A stretch of 64,000 nt of DNA from Fimbriimonadia bacterium (GTDB taxonomy: Bacteria; Armatimonadota; Fimbriimonadia; Fimbriimonadales; GBS-DC): positions 62,001 through 126,000 of the forward strand of contig JAHCHP010000004.1 of NCBI GenBank assembly GCA_026129765.1. Reading direction: 5' to 3'. Every line of letters starts with the position of its first letter. Within the stretch, counting starts at the first letter, position 1. Position numbers and translations under genes: made by a program. The notes beneath the pieces were generated by a model, which saw nothing but the letters and a program-made list of their open reading frames with translations, made no database searches and was not told where the DNA came from. Below, in pieces: positions 9,119-17,760 of the stretch.

Positions 9119-9604
9119 TCAGGTGTTTGTGTCTTCAAGCCATCGCTCCAACCACCGCTGAAGGCTTTGATTTAGCATGCGGTAGACCTGCTCAAATCCC
9201 TGCATGCCTGCGCCATAGTAGGGGTCTGGCACTTCGCTGTTGTCGATAGGCTCCATGACCCTATAAATTTTATCGTGTAAGGAGACAGGGCAAAGGGCGC
9301 GCAGGGCGCGCTCGTTGGCAGCGTCCATCACTAACAGGTAGTCGTAACATTCACAATCGCGCGTTGTTACCTGTCGAGCGGTGTGTTCATAATCGGCGTC
9401 ATACTCGCTCAGAATCTGCCGAGCGCGAGGGTCGATAGATTCCCCCAAATGCCAATCTCCAGTGCCAGCCGAGTCGATATCGAAGTGGTTTTCTACGCCT
9501 TGTTCCTCCACGAGCTTGCGGAAAATACCCTCTGCCATAGGGCTGCGACAGATATTGCCCAAGCAAACAAACAATACGCGGATGGGAGTAGGGTTCTCGT
9601 TCAT
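9119..9604 (-). CDS. Low-molecular-weight protein-tyrosine phosphatase
   Basis: The 161-residue protein has the P-loop C14-LGNIC-R20 followed by S21 (VCLGNICRSPMAEGIF), and the general-acid loop PDPYYG with Asp127, so all catalytic residues of LMW-PTPs are present. Family members dephosphorylate phosphotyrosine, often on polysaccharide-export kinases or arginine kinases; the substrate here cannot be told. Its ATG overlaps the stop of the TrkA-N gene by 4 bases, so it is the last gene of a four-gene operon running from 10752 to 9119. Its stop is 7 bases from the convergent secreted-protein gene. Confidence 0.92.
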   Translation of the reverse strand: MNENPTPIRVLFVCLGNICRSPMAEGIFRKLVEEQGVENHFDIDSAGTGDWHLGESIDPRARQILSEYDADYEHTARQVTTRDCECYDYLLVMDAANERALRALCPVSLHDKIYRVMEPIDNSEVPDPYYGAGMQGFEQVYRMLNQSLQRWLERWLEDTNT

Positions 9605-10065
9605 TCTTTCATCAGGTCCTGCAATTCAGGGTAGAAAAGGTTGTATTGGTCAATGGTTTTGGGGGGCGCGCCCACGATCCAATCGCGCAGCAATCCCGCT
9701 GTCAACGCGCCGGGCGTGATGGTGAAAATCCCATGTTGGCGATAAGCCTCCGCGCGCACAGGGTCATTCACTTTTGCGCCGACACGGTTGACTTTATACA
9801 ACTCGCGCACCAGTTGGGTGACCATTAAGTTCGAATTATCGCCGCTGGTGCAAGCGACGAAAGCATCCGCGCTTTCGATATCGGCGCGCTTCAACACATC
9901 TTCATCTAATCCATTGCCCATCACGATCCGGCAGGTATGATGTTGTCCCAATCTTCTGATCGCATCTTGACTCGATTCAATGACCGTGACTTCATGTCCG
10001 GCTCCGCTCATCAGTAGAGCAAGAATCGATCCTGTGCGCCCGCATCCCATAATAACCACTCGCAT
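9601..10065 (-). CDS. TrkA-N (RCK/KTN) NAD-binding regulatory protein
   Basis: A 154-residue protein made of a single Rossmann RCK domain: MRVVIMGCGRTGSILALLMS gives the G-x-G-x2-G nucleotide loop, VIESSQDAIRRL the acidic end of the second strand, and VACTSGDNSNL the conserved strand-turn. Such proteins bind NAD(H) or nucleotides and gate potassium channels or transporters; no transporter is encoded nearby, and the TrkA-C domain is absent or much reduced. It sits 3 bases after the UspA-like gene and overlaps the phosphatase gene by 4 bases, so a stress- or ion-related operon is likely. Confidence 0.88.
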   Translation of the reverse strand: MRVVIMGCGRTGSILALLMSGAGHEVTVIESSQDAIRRLGQHHTCRIVMGNGLDEDVLKRADIESADAFVACTSGDNSNLMVTQLVRELYKVNRVGAKVNDPVRAEAYRQHGIFTITPGALTAGLLRDWIVGAPPKTIDQYNLFYPELQDLMKE

Positions 10066-10068
10066 AGT

Positions 10069-10551
10069 TTAATAATCCTCCAAAGCGGAACGGTGAAGCC
10101 AAACAAAGCAACGCGCTTTGCGCAGCACCGTTTCCACCGTATCATCCAATAACGAGGCGCTGCGTTTTCGCCTGTGCCGCGCCCCAATCATCAATACATC
10201 GGCATTTACTTCCTGCGCCACATGAATAATGGCATGTCCTGCATGGTGCGTGGTTTTAAGTATGCTTTCAAAAGAATCTATGTCCATGTCCTGGGCAATT
10301 TCTCGGGCGGCTGCCAGCGATTGATGTCCTTCCCCTAAGCCGGGCGCATTCGCGTCATCTAAGGGAACAGAGCGCGGAATTTGCACCACGTGCAGCGTTG
10401 TGATTTTTGCCTTAAAGGAGATTGCCAATTGACAGGCAAACCGCATTACTTCCCGGTCGCTGGGGGTGTTCTCGAAAGGAACCAAAATGTGCTGGGGCGC
10501 GCCAGAATGGGGCGTCTCGGTTCGAGATTTGCCAAATCCAAACAGTCTCAT
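10069..10551 (-). CDS. Universal stress protein (UspA family)
   Basis: The 160-residue protein has the UspA fold: HILVPFENTPSDREVMRFA at the first strand and DVLMIGARHRRKRSASLLDD near the end. The ATP-binding members carry G-x2-G-x9-G-S/T; here the stretch after GARH is Lys/Arg/Ser rich and the second and third glycines are missing, so it may belong to the non-ATP-binding class. An Arg/Ser-rich start of about 20 residues precedes the domain. It lies between a small membrane protein and a TrkA-N gene in one operon, a pairing seen around ion transporters in other bacteria. Confidence 0.88.
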   Translation of the reverse strand: MRLFGFGKSRTETPHSGAPQHILVPFENTPSDREVMRFACQLAISFKAKITTLHVVQIPRSVPLDDANAPGLGEGHQSLAAAREIAQDMDIDSFESILKTTHHAGHAIIHVAQEVNADVLMIGARHRRKRSASLLDDTVETVLRKARCFVWLHRSALEDY

Positions 10552-10569
10552 GGGGGATTTTCTCCTGCT

Positions 10570-10752
10570 CTAAGCGCGGGGCTGAGCGCGAAAACGCTTC
10601 ATCAGAAACAGTCTGACGATGGAGTAGACCATAAGGACGACCCCATAGGCAGCGATTTCTGAGCGACCGTAGACGGTTTGTCCTTGATAAGCGATGTAGG
10701 CTCCCGCGATGAACATAAGCGCGCTGATGATGTACCATACTTGCTGACGCAT
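10570..10752 (-). CDS. Small two-helix membrane protein
   Basis: A 60-residue protein with two hydrophobic segments (VWYIISALMFIAGAYIAY and AAYGVVLMVYSIVRLFLM) and a basic C-terminus (KRFRAQPRA). I recognise no family. I chose the ATG at 10752 because a TATAAT (complement of 10760-10765) lies only 7 bases upstream, so a longer reading from 10797 would begin ahead of the promoter. It is first in the operon with usp, trkA-N and the phosphatase, 18 bases before usp. A role in membrane stress or ion transport is only guessed from that context. Confidence 0.68.
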   Translation of the reverse strand: MRQQVWYIISALMFIAGAYIAYQGQTVYGRSEIAAYGVVLMVYSIVRLFLMKRFRAQPRA

Positions 10753-10759
10753 AGCATGA

Positions 10760-10765
10760 ATTATA
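10760..10765 (-). promoter_or_regulatory. -10 box of the usp operon (leaderless)
   Basis: On the reverse strand TGTATAATTC ends 7 bases before the ATG at 10752. It fixes the start of the small membrane protein and predicts a leaderless operon mRNA. Confidence 0.55.
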
Positions 10766-10898
10766 CACGATGAGTGGACGTTCTGATTTTCGGGCATTCC
10801 TAACCTGCCTTTAACACAGGAGACGGTAGACTATAGACACGGTTAATGAGAAAACCTATGGAAGCTTCGCAAATGTTAGATCGCGAAGAAAGGAGAGT

Positions 10899-10941
10899 AA
10901 AAAACGGGCGCGGAGATCAACCCCGCGCCCGTTCGTTTTTT
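10899..10941 (-). terminator. Rho-independent terminator of the pseudopilin gene
   Basis: A 10-bp perfect stem, ACGGGCGCGG with CCGCGCCCGT (10904-10913 and 10922-10931), is followed on the reverse strand by six T. It lies about 20 bases past the pseudopilin stop at 10960. A T run is also present on the other side, so it could work in both directions. Confidence 0.88.
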
Positions 10942-10959
10942 CAGGATAATCAGCCGTTA

Positions 10960-11769
10960 TTAGTAGCCACAGTTGCCAGACGCGACACCGCTGGAGTTTC
11001 TGCGGTTGGTACAGCGATAGCACCAGTTGCCGTTGTCTTGGCGTTTGCCCGCGTTGCCCCACAAGTTGAACTGGCCACTATAAGGACTTTGCTCACCCAC
11101 ATCAAAGATGGTGGCTTGCTTGTTGTCCCAAGTGGTTACCGTGCTGCCTGCGCCGGTGCGTTTCCGACCTTTCACGGTTCGCGCATGTCCATCGACATAG
11201 TTCGCGACACCCAAGTCGCTGGTACGCGCCTGCAGGTAGGACTGGATGGTGGGAGGCGGTCCCAAAGTGCCGCTGTAGAGCATCGAGTTTTCAACAGGAT
11301 ACTCAATCGCTGCCATGGTCATCACCTGATTGCCCGCCAGCAGTCCCGGCACGACTCCATCTTCGAACAAGCACCAGTTGAAGATATAGCCTGTGTATTG
11401 GAAGCCTGAAAGCGCGCAAACCGGAATTCCGAACGAGCCAAAGGAGCCAGTGACGTTAAAGGCTTGGCGGTCTGAAGGGTCCTGTAAGACTTCCGCATTT
11501 TTCAAGTAAGGGAAAATCGCGTTGTAGAGCGTGAAAATACAGTTGCCGCCCTGGTTGGTCAGGTAGATGCTCATGGGGAACGACTCGTCGTAATCCTGAA
11601 CATATTGCAGAACAGAGAGAGAGACCTGTTTCATATTGCTGACGCTTTGGGTTTGACGCGCTTTTGCTCTCGCCTGCGCGAAAACCGGGAACAGAATGGC
11701 TGCTAAAATCGCGATGATAGCGATAACGACCAATAATTCAATAAGGGTAAACCCTTTTCGGGACTTCAT
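10960..11769 (-). CDS. Type IV pilin-like / pseudopilin with prepilin cleavage motif
   Basis: The 269-residue protein starts [20 protein letters not shown]: short basic leader, Gly6-Phe7 cleavage site, Glu5 of the mature protein, then a 20-residue hydrophobic helix and the [15 protein letters not shown] stretch typical of the abundant pseudopilins of Armatimonadota and Planctomycetota. Near the C-terminus [12 protein letters not shown] resembles the conserved DGH turn of these proteins, and the tail has Cys pairs (CYRC, NCGY). Prepilin peptidase and assembly ATPases are not in the window, so whether it builds a pilus or a secretion pseudopilus is open. A strong terminator follows. Confidence 0.9.
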   Translation of the reverse strand: MKSRKGFTLIELLVVIAIIAILAAILFPVFAQARAKARQTQSVSNMKQVSLSVLQYVQDYDESFPMSIYLTNQGGNCIFTLYNAIFPYLKNAEVLQDPSDRQAFNVTGSFGSFGIPVCALSGFQYTGYIFNWCLFEDGVVPGLLAGNQVMTMAAIEYPVENSMLYSGTLGPPPTIQSYLQARTSDLGVANYVDGHARTVKGRKRTGAGSTVTTWDNKQATIFDVGEQSPYSGQFNLWGNAGKRQDNGNWCYRCTNRRNSSGVASGNCGY

Positions 11770-11825
11770 AAGACTTCCTCCTCTGATAAAAATAGGTTGG
11801 GAGAAACTCCCGCGCTGTTAGACCT

Positions 11826-11850
11826 GATAGGAACATCTTTCGTTCCTATC
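11826..11850. repeat. 9-bp inverted repeat between TPR gene and pseudopilin
   Basis: GATAGGAAC at 11826-11834 and GTTCCTATC at 11842-11850 form a perfect stem with a 7-base loop. It lies in the 117-base gap upstream of the pseudopilin ATG and downstream of nothing convergent, without a T run. It could be an operator or a leader hairpin. Confidence 0.55.
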
Positions 11851-11886
11851 AACTCGTTTCCTACTGGTAAAAATTTTGGGATTGGT

Positions 11887-13533
11887 TTATGGGTTCGGCG
11901 CGATGGGAAAGAATAGGAATTGTTGCAAGAATTCCAGCATGCGGTTCGGGTCAGGCACCCGCCCGATGGTCACGCGTTCCGTGTCCATTTGGGTGGCTCG
12001 CGCCAGCGCTTTGTCGGCGTCCGCGCTTCTGCCCGTTTGTTCATAAACAAAGGCGGTTACAAGCTGCAGCCATGCCGAATCTTTCATCTGCCGCGCCCCT
12101 GCATCCAACAAGGTCAGCGCCTGTTTGCGGGTCTCTTCGTCCTGCGATTCTCCGTCCCGTTTGGCGAAGTTCAGCTCAAAAGCGAAGCTGACCGCTTTCA
12201 TGATTTGCGCAGGCGCATAGGTGGGGCGCGCGGTCAGTGCCAGGTCGAACCAGGCGCGCGCAGTTTCCGTCATCTCTTCATTGCCGGGGCGGACACTTTC
12301 CGCTAAGCTTTCCATGCCCCGCATCACATAAGCCTCGGGGGTCAACAGCTCCAGGTCCAGCGTCTGCCAGAAGTGTTCGCGGGCGCGGTCGAACTCGCGC
12401 GCTGACGAGAATGACCACATGCGAATGAAGGAGGCTTGCGGCGCATTCAACCCTTCGTTTTGCGCCATGACCGCCAACCGGGCGGCTTGCGAGATTTTCC
12501 GGTTACGCATCTCCAGTCCCGCTTGTATCACATGCAGCTTGGGATTCTCTTTGTCTTTTTGTTCAGCGGCTCGCATGGAGGCTTCAAAATCCCGCTGCCG
12601 GTTCAGAAGCGTTTGCGCTAAGGCTTGAATCCCGTAAGTGTAGGCGTCTGCCGTTCCCCGGCGAGTGGCTGCGCCCGTCGCGACCAACACATCTTGATAG
12701 CGTCCTGAGAGCAGGTATGCCTGTGCCAAGCGGTTGCGATACGAAAGGTTATTCTCTTCTTGCTGGGAACAGGCAAAGAACAGTTGGGAAGCGCGCTCAT
12801 AGTCGCCTCTAATCATGGCGATGTGCGCCTGTTTCGCTAAGTTTTCTATGGTGGCTTGCTCGGTATCCAGGGCTTTCTGCTCGATATCCAACACTTTACG
12901 CCGCGCCGCGATGGCGGTTTCAATTTGGCGGCGTTCATCGCGCGCGGTTCGGGCTTTTCTCAGCGCGATCTGCGCTTGGAACTGGTAGCCTTCGGGCGAT
13001 TCGGGAAAAATCCGGTTGAAATCTTCAACAGCATCCCCCGCGGCTTCCAAATTGCCTTGCCGCATATAGGTCTGCATCAGCAACACGCGCGCCGGTTTGT
13101 GGTCGGATTGCGCCTTGAGGGCGATTCGCGCCGAAATCAGCGCATCTTTCCAGTTGCTCTCGCTGAAAAGATCTCTCGCCTGTTGAAAATGATGTTCTAC
13201 GCCTTTGCCGACCTCATTATCGATGCGTATCTTAATCGATTTGCTTTCGGTTTTTTCATTCTCTAATTTCGCGTTGACGGTGAGCGTATGCTCGCCTTCC
13301 GCATCTGCAATCGTATCCCACTCAAATTCGTAGGGGGTACTTTGATCCACCTCGCGCAAGCGGTCGTTGATTAAGAACTCCACGCGCATGACCGGCGAAT
13401 CGCTTTGAACGGTCGCTTCGACCTTAAAAATTTTCTGCAGCGTATCTCCGTCTTTCACATTGATCTCGACAGCCGCATTTGCCTGCACAAGACCACAAAA
13501 CGCTATCATCGCCGCTATTATCCATAAACGCAT
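11887..13533 (-). CDS. Exported Ig-like plus TPR-repeat protein
   Basis: A 548-residue exported protein of unknown function. A signal peptide (MRLWIIAAMIAFCGLVQANA) is followed by a bacterial Ig-like domain (about residues 20-105: VMRVEFLINDRLREVDQSTPYEFEWDT is typical of the Big_7/Ig_7 type), then a long alpha-helical TPR array to the C-terminus (for example the paired helices around WKDALISARIALKAQ and YERASQLFFACSQQ). I use the ATG at 13533 because GGGAGG (complement of 13541-13546) lies at the right distance; the frame is open back to 13605. It probably acts as a periplasmic scaffold. It is divergent from the ABC ATPase gene. Confidence 0.82.
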   Translation of the reverse strand: MRLWIIAAMIAFCGLVQANAAVEINVKDGDTLQKIFKVEATVQSDSPVMRVEFLINDRLREVDQSTPYEFEWDTIADAEGEHTLTVNAKLENEKTESKSIKIRIDNEVGKGVEHHFQQARDLFSESNWKDALISARIALKAQSDHKPARVLLMQTYMRQGNLEAAGDAVEDFNRIFPESPEGYQFQAQIALRKARTARDERRQIETAIAARRKVLDIEQKALDTEQATIENLAKQAHIAMIRGDYERASQLFFACSQQEENNLSYRNRLAQAYLLSGRYQDVLVATGAATRRGTADAYTYGIQALAQTLLNRQRDFEASMRAAEQKDKENPKLHVIQAGLEMRNRKISQAARLAVMAQNEGLNAPQASFIRMWSFSSAREFDRAREHFWQTLDLELLTPEAYVMRGMESLAESVRPGNEEMTETARAWFDLALTARPTYAPAQIMKAVSFAFELNFAKRDGESQDEETRKQALTLLDAGARQMKDSAWLQLVTAFVYEQTGRSADADKALARATQMDTERVTIGRVPDPNRMLEFLQQFLFFPIAPNP

Positions 13534-13607
13534 TCTGATACCTCCCAAAATCAAGCCTCTATTTCTCTCTTTAGACGCGCATTCCTGCCCATGGGGTTGC
13601 GCCATGC

Positions 13608-13613
13608 TACAAT
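13608..13613 (+). promoter_or_regulatory. -10 box of the ABC ATPase gene (near-leaderless)
   Basis: TACAAT in CTACAATC ends 9 bases before the ATG at 13623. No ribosome site is visible. Confidence 0.5.
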
Positions 13614-13622
13614 CGATAGTCT

Positions 13623-14375
13623 ATGATTCTTTGCGAACACCTCACGAAGCGCTATGGCGATCTGCTGGCGGTGCATAATATGTCCTTTGCGGTGGCTCCG
13701 GGCGAACTGTACGGTTTTTTGGGACCGAACGGCGCAGGCAAGACCACCACCATCAAAATGTTGACGGGCTTGTTGAAGCCCACCTCCGGCGCGATTTTCA
13801 TCGGCGGGGTCGATATGGTTCAGGACGCGGCAGAAGCCAAACGACAGATCGGCTATGTGCCGGACAACCCTTTTCTTTATGAGCGATTAACCGGCACAGA
13901 GTTTTTGGAACTGACGGCAGATTTGTGGGGTATGGGGGGCGAGAAGCGCGCGCGCAAAATCACGGACCTGTTGAAGTTGTTTGAACTGGAAGATAAAGCG
14001 GACCAATTGATTCAAGGCTATTCACGGGGCATGCGACAAAAGATCACGCTGGCAGCCGCCTTGTTGCATGAACCGAAGGCGATGTTCTTAGATGAGCCGA
14101 CGGTTGGGCTGGACCCGAAAGGCGCGCGTTTATTGAAGGAGGTTTTGCGGGAGTTGGCGATTCGAGGCGCGGCGGTGATGCTCTCGACCCACTTGTTGGA
14201 GGTGGCAGAGCGATTATGCGACCGGGTGGGGATTGTGAGCCAGGGGACCCTGATTGCAGAAGGGACCCCGGCGGAGCTGTTGAGTCAAGATTCCTCTCAG
14301 AATTTGGAGGAGTTATTCCTCGCGCTGACGGGCGAGGAATCAGAGTATTCGGAGCTGGCGCGTTATTTCGATTGA
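13623..14375 (+). CDS. ABC transporter ATP-binding protein (ABC-2/CcmA type), orphan
   Basis: The 250-residue ATPase has Walker A GPNGAGKTTTIK (about 35-46), the Q-loop IGYVPDNPFLYERLTG, the signature YSRGMRQKI, Walker B AMFLDEPTVGLDP and the switch His in LSTHLLEV. The sequence resembles the NatA/CcmA class that powers ABC-2 exporters. No permease gene adjoins it: the next gene, sufU, converges and the two 3' ends overlap by 13 bases. Its partner must be encoded elsewhere. The start is near-leaderless. Confidence 0.93.
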   Translation: MILCEHLTKRYGDLLAVHNMSFAVAPGELYGFLGPNGAGKTTTIKMLTGLLKPTSGAIFIGGVDMVQDAAEAKRQIGYVPDNPFLYERLTGTEFLELTADLWGMGGEKRARKITDLLKLFELEDKADQLIQGYSRGMRQKITLAAALLHEPKAMFLDEPTVGLDPKGARLLKEVLRELAIRGAAVMLSTHLLEVAERLCDRVGIVSQGTLIAEGTPAELLSQDSSQNLEELFLALTGEESEYSELARYFD

Positions 14376-14803
14376 GCGGTCGCTTGCAGTCCTTTTAGCG
14401 CGTCTTCCAGCACATGCCAAGCCAGTGAGGCGCATTTGATCCGAACAGGGAATTTCCGAACGCCTGCCAGCGCGCTGATGTCACCCATTGTTTCTAAGTC
14501 GGGTTCAACATCCCCTTTCAGGAGCGCATAGACTTGTCGGATGAACTCGCGCGCTTCGTCCATCGTTTTGCCAGTCAGAGCCTCTGCCATCATCGAGGCT
14601 GAGGCTTGGCTGATGGAACATCCCTGTCCGCTAAAGCGAATGTTTGTGATGACTTCTCCGTCGACTTGGAATTCAATCACGACTTCGTCGCCGCAGAGCG
14701 GGTTCGCGCCATCATGCATAAATTTGGGGTCAGGCAGATGCCCCCGACCCCTGGGTTGTCGATAGTGATCTAAGATAACCTGTTGATAGAGTTGTTCAAT
14801 CAA
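14363..14803 (-). CDS. sufU: SufU-type iron-sulfur cluster assembly / sulfur-acceptor protein
   Basis: SufU accepts persulfide sulfur from SufS, normally bound to zinc. The 146-residue protein has the three ligand cysteines in NPLCGDEV, GQGCSISQASAS and RIKCASLAW and the adjacent family blocks. The best start is the TTG at 14803, which overlaps the sufS stop by 8 bases and has GAGG about 9 bases upstream; the family begins at LYQQVILDHYRQPRGRG, two residues later. An upstream start at 14863 would add residues unlike the family. It is last in the suf operon. Confidence 0.9.
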   Translation of the reverse strand: MIEQLYQQVILDHYRQPRGRGHLPDPKFMHDGANPLCGDEVVIEFQVDGEVITNIRFSGQGCSISQASASMMAEALTGKTMDEAREFIRQVYALLKGDVEPDLETMGDISALAGVRKFPVRIKCASLAWHVLEDALKGLQATAQSK

Positions 14804-16037
14804 GTTGAAATACCTCGCGTACTTTATGAAGCCCTTTAATGAGCGCGTCGATATGCGCCTCATCGTTGTAAACGGCGAGACTGGCGCGCGCGGTCGCGGG
14901 CGTTCCGAGACGGTCGCCCAAGGGATGAGCGCAATGATTGCCCGCCCGGATGGCGATATCTTCGGTGTCTAAGACAGTTTGAATATCGTGAGGATGGACA
15001 TCGCCCACATTAAACGCCAATAATCCCGCTCGATAATCCACCGGTCCATACAGTTTTAGACCGGGAATCTCTTGTAATCGTTCCAAAGCATACTGGGTCA
15101 GTTCCCATTCATAAGCTTCGATCTTGTCACGACCGATTTCGTCCACAAAATCGAGCGCGGCGTGCAGTCCGACCACTTCCGCAATGGGAGGCGTTCCCGC
15201 TTCTAACCGGCTGGGGATACCTGCCCAGGACACCTGGTCCCATGCCACGCGCTTGATCATGCCGCCGCCCCGCTGGTAGGGGGGCAGCGTCTCTAAGATT
15301 TCTCGTTTGCCATACAGCACGCCGACGCCGGTGGGACCATACAGTTTATGCCCGGAAAAGGCAAAGAAATCGCAATCGATATCTTGAACATCGACCGGCA
15401 TATGCGCCACGCTCTGCGCCGCGTCTATCAGCGTTTTCGCGCCCGCTTTATGCGCCAGCGCGCAGATCTCTTTCACGGGATTAACGGTCGCCAGCACATT
15501 GGAAATATGCATCACCGCCACCATGCGCGTTTTGTCGGTCAGCAGCGACTGCAGTTCTTGAAGGTCTAATTTGCCTTCATCGGTGATTTTCCAGACGATC
15601 AATTTCGCGCCTTTGCGCTCGACCAACTGCATCCAGGGCAGAATGTTGGCATGATGCTCCATTTCGGAGATGATAATCTCATCGCCGGGCTGCAGGCTTT
15701 CTCCCCATGTCGATGCCACGAGGTTGATGCTTTCGGTCGTGCCTTTGGTGATAATGATCTCCGCCGATTCTTTGGCGTTCAGAAATTGGGCGATTCGTTC
15801 GCGCGCGTTTTCAAACATCTCAGAGGCTTTGGCACCGACGCCATACGCGCCCCGGTGAACGTTCGCGTTATGGTAAGAGTAGAAATCGACCATGCGCTCA
15901 ATCACCGCGCGCGGTTTTTGGGTCGTCGCGCCGTTATCCAGGTAGATCAAACTGCGCATCTCCTCATGGGGCGTAAAGAACGGAAAGAGTTCTCTAATCG
16001 CCTTCGCGTCTATTGTACGAACTGTCGTCGTTGCCAT
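14796..16037 (-). CDS. sufS: Cysteine desulfurase SufS
   Basis: SufS removes sulfur from cysteine with pyridoxal phosphate and passes it to SufU. The 413-residue protein has LDNGATTQKP near the start, the cofactor lysine in FSGHKLYGPTGVGVLYG (about residue 230), RGGGMI shortly after and the active-site Cys in RAGNHCAHPLG (about 367), as in group II desulfurases. The ATG at 16037 follows a strong GAGGAGG site; the frame is open to 16253 but that part is the reverse of no known domain and covers the Rieske gene's end. It lies 25 bases after the Rieske gene. Confidence 0.95.
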   Translation of the reverse strand: MATTTVRTIDAKAIRELFPFFTPHEEMRSLIYLDNGATTQKPRAVIERMVDFYSYHNANVHRGAYGVGAKASEMFENARERIAQFLNAKESAEIIITKGTTESINLVASTWGESLQPGDEIIISEMEHHANILPWMQLVERKGAKLIVWKITDEGKLDLQELQSLLTDKTRMVAVMHISNVLATVNPVKEICALAHKAGAKTLIDAAQSVAHMPVDVQDIDCDFFAFSGHKLYGPTGVGVLYGKREILETLPPYQRGGGMIKRVAWDQVSWAGIPSRLEAGTPPIAEVVGLHAALDFVDEIGRDKIEAYEWELTQYALERLQEIPGLKLYGPVDYRAGLLAFNVGDVHPHDIQTVLDTEDIAIRAGNHCAHPLGDRLGTPATARASLAVYNDEAHIDALIKGLHKVREVFQLD

Positions 16038-16062
16038 CGTTAATGATTCCTCCTCGTTGTGG

Positions 16063-16383
16063 TTAATCCAGACAGACCCACACGCCTTGTTCTTCGACCT
16101 TGACCGGAAAGGACCGGATGGGGCGAATGGCGGGAAGCCCCTTTGCTCGCCCGGTATGCGGGTCATATTTTGCTCCGTGATGCGGACAAACCAACAGGTC
16201 CCGCTCGATTCGCGCCTGTGCGCCATTCGCTTCTGAGAGCGGTAATTTCTCATGCGAGCAGAGATTTTGCACCGCGAAATAGCCCTGTTGAGACCGTCCC
16301 ACCAGCAGCGCGCAACCGTCCAGTTCCACCACGCGAAAATCGCCTGGATTCAACTCATCATCGATGGCTCGCTGCCAGTTCAT
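16063..16383 (-). CDS. Rieske [2Fe-2S] ferredoxin-like protein of the suf operon
   Basis: A 106-residue soluble Rieske protein: Cys42-x-His44 in NLCSHEKL and Cys66-x2-His69 in LLVCPHHGAKYD bind the cluster. It resembles NirD-like and dioxygenase ferredoxins in size, with no membrane anchor. Rieske proteins occur in suf operons of several phyla, where they are thought to supply or sense electrons; the role is not proven. Its start overlaps the sufD stop by 4 bases (ATGA), so the two are translationally coupled, and sufS follows 25 bases later. Confidence 0.9.
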   Translation of the reverse strand: MNWQRAIDDELNPGDFRVVELDGCALLVGRSQQGYFAVQNLCSHEKLPLSEANGAQARIERDLLVCPHHGAKYDPHTGRAKGLPAIRPIRSFPVKVEEQGVWVCLD

Positions 16384-17741
16384 GCGTTATCCAACTTCGC
16401 CAAATCCATGAAATATTTTGGCGCGTCGCCTTTCAGCTTCGATGCCAGCAGCTGTTGCAACGACAAGCGCAGGTCCGATTCTTTGATTTCGCGCAAAACC
16501 TGCTCGAAAAAGCCCATCACGATCAGCGCTTCCGCTTCCGCTGGGTCTAACCCGCGCGACTTGAGATAGAAGGTCTCATCGGGCATCACCGGTCCAACGG
16601 TTGCGCCATGGGTACAGCGCACCTCATTCGCGCCGATTTCCAGATTCGGGATCGTGTTCGCTTTGGCATGATCGGACAACAACAGATTTCTATTCGCTTG
16701 ATAGGCGTCGGTTCCCTGCGCGCCGGGATGAACTCGAATGAATCCGCTGAAGACGGCTTGGGTTTGATCGGTCAGCACACCCTTATAGAGCAGGTCGCTG
16801 CCGGTTCTACCGACCTGATGATCCTGTTCGGTGCGGAAATCGAGGTGTTGGTCGCCATCGCCATAATACATGCCCAGCAGCCGCGCTTCTGAGCCTGCGC
16901 CCAACATTCGGTGTCTCAGGTCGTTGCGCGCCAATTTGCCTCCCAGAGCGACTGCCAAACTGCGCGCCCGGCTGTCGCGATCATGCTCATATTCCGTGAC
17001 TGTCAGATAGATCGTTTCGCGTCCCATGCGCTCCACAATCGTATGCTCTACCGATGCGTTAGGAGCCAAAAAGACCTCCGTGGCGCCGACACATAAAATT
17101 TTCGCGTCATCTGGCGAAATATAGGTTTCCACGATTTTGGCTGCGCTGCTGGTTTCCGCCACGATCATGGTGTGCGGGAAGTGCGCGCCGGGCGTTTCGA
17201 ACAGGTGAATGATTTCTATCACGCCTTCGATGTTCACATTGGCAGGGATAAGGAGATAAAGCCCGCTGTCCCACGCAGCCGTGTGCAGAACCGACAATTT
17301 GTCGCCGGGCAGCGGCGCTAACCGCCCCAAGTCACGCTGGAAACGTTCTGGGTTCTCTTTCAATGCCTCGCGTAAGTCTTGTATTTTGACGCCCTTCTGC
17401 AAGAGCGCGTCCGGCAGATGGACTTCCAAGCCTGCGCCTGCCCGGTGAAGCACCGTGATGGTGGGAGCGTCGGTTAGGAAGGGCGGAAAGGGTGCTTGCG
17501 CTGGCGCAGAGGGAGAAGCCTCGCTCCAAGCAGCGGGAGCATAATCTTCCAAATGCAGGGTGGTGATATCGGTATAGCGCCAATTCTCCAAACGGGGAGA
17601 GGGCATCGGTAAATTTTCATATTGCGCGAACGCCTCCAAGCGGCGTTCGATGTGCCAGGCAGGCTCGCCTATCGCCTCAGCGACATGCGCGAGATGCTCA
17701 GCGGTTAAGTTCAATTTGTTTGCGTTCATTTCCTTGATCAT
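16380..17741 (-). CDS. sufD: Fe-S cluster scaffold subunit SufD
   Basis: SufD pairs with SufB on the SufBCD scaffold. The 453-residue protein shows the SufB/D beta-helix domain with HRMLGAGSEARLLGMYY, YKGVLTDQTQAVFSGFIRV and the C-terminal block EVRCTHGATVGPVMPDETFYLKSRG with the cluster-region Cys-His; the absence of the SufB-specific Cys-rich N-terminus supports SufD. It is the first gene of the operon; sufB and sufC are not in the window. A GGAG site lies 11 bases before the ATG at 17741; a second in-frame ATG is four codons later. Confidence 0.92.
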   Translation of the reverse strand: MIKEMNANKLNLTAEHLAHVAEAIGEPAWHIERRLEAFAQYENLPMPSPRLENWRYTDITTLHLEDYAPAAWSEASPSAPAQAPFPPFLTDAPTITVLHRAGAGLEVHLPDALLQKGVKIQDLREALKENPERFQRDLGRLAPLPGDKLSVLHTAAWDSGLYLLIPANVNIEGVIEIIHLFETPGAHFPHTMIVAETSSAAKIVETYISPDDAKILCVGATEVFLAPNASVEHTIVERMGRETIYLTVTEYEHDRDSRARSLAVALGGKLARNDLRHRMLGAGSEARLLGMYYGDGDQHLDFRTEQDHQVGRTGSDLLYKGVLTDQTQAVFSGFIRVHPGAQGTDAYQANRNLLLSDHAKANTIPNLEIGANEVRCTHGATVGPVMPDETFYLKSRGLDPAEAEALIVMGFFEQVLREIKESDLRLSLQQLLASKLKGDAPKYFMDLAKLDNA

Positions 17742-17760
17742 AGGGGGGCATTCTCCTTCA

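Noticed and set aside
10846-11409. A 187-residue plus-strand frame opposite the pseudopilin
   Set aside because: The pseudopilin on the minus strand has a canonical prepilin motif and terminator; the plus-strand frame covers the terminator and has no family features.
16038-16253. N-terminal extension of sufS
   Set aside because: It would overlap the Rieske gene, and a strong ribosome site points to 16037.
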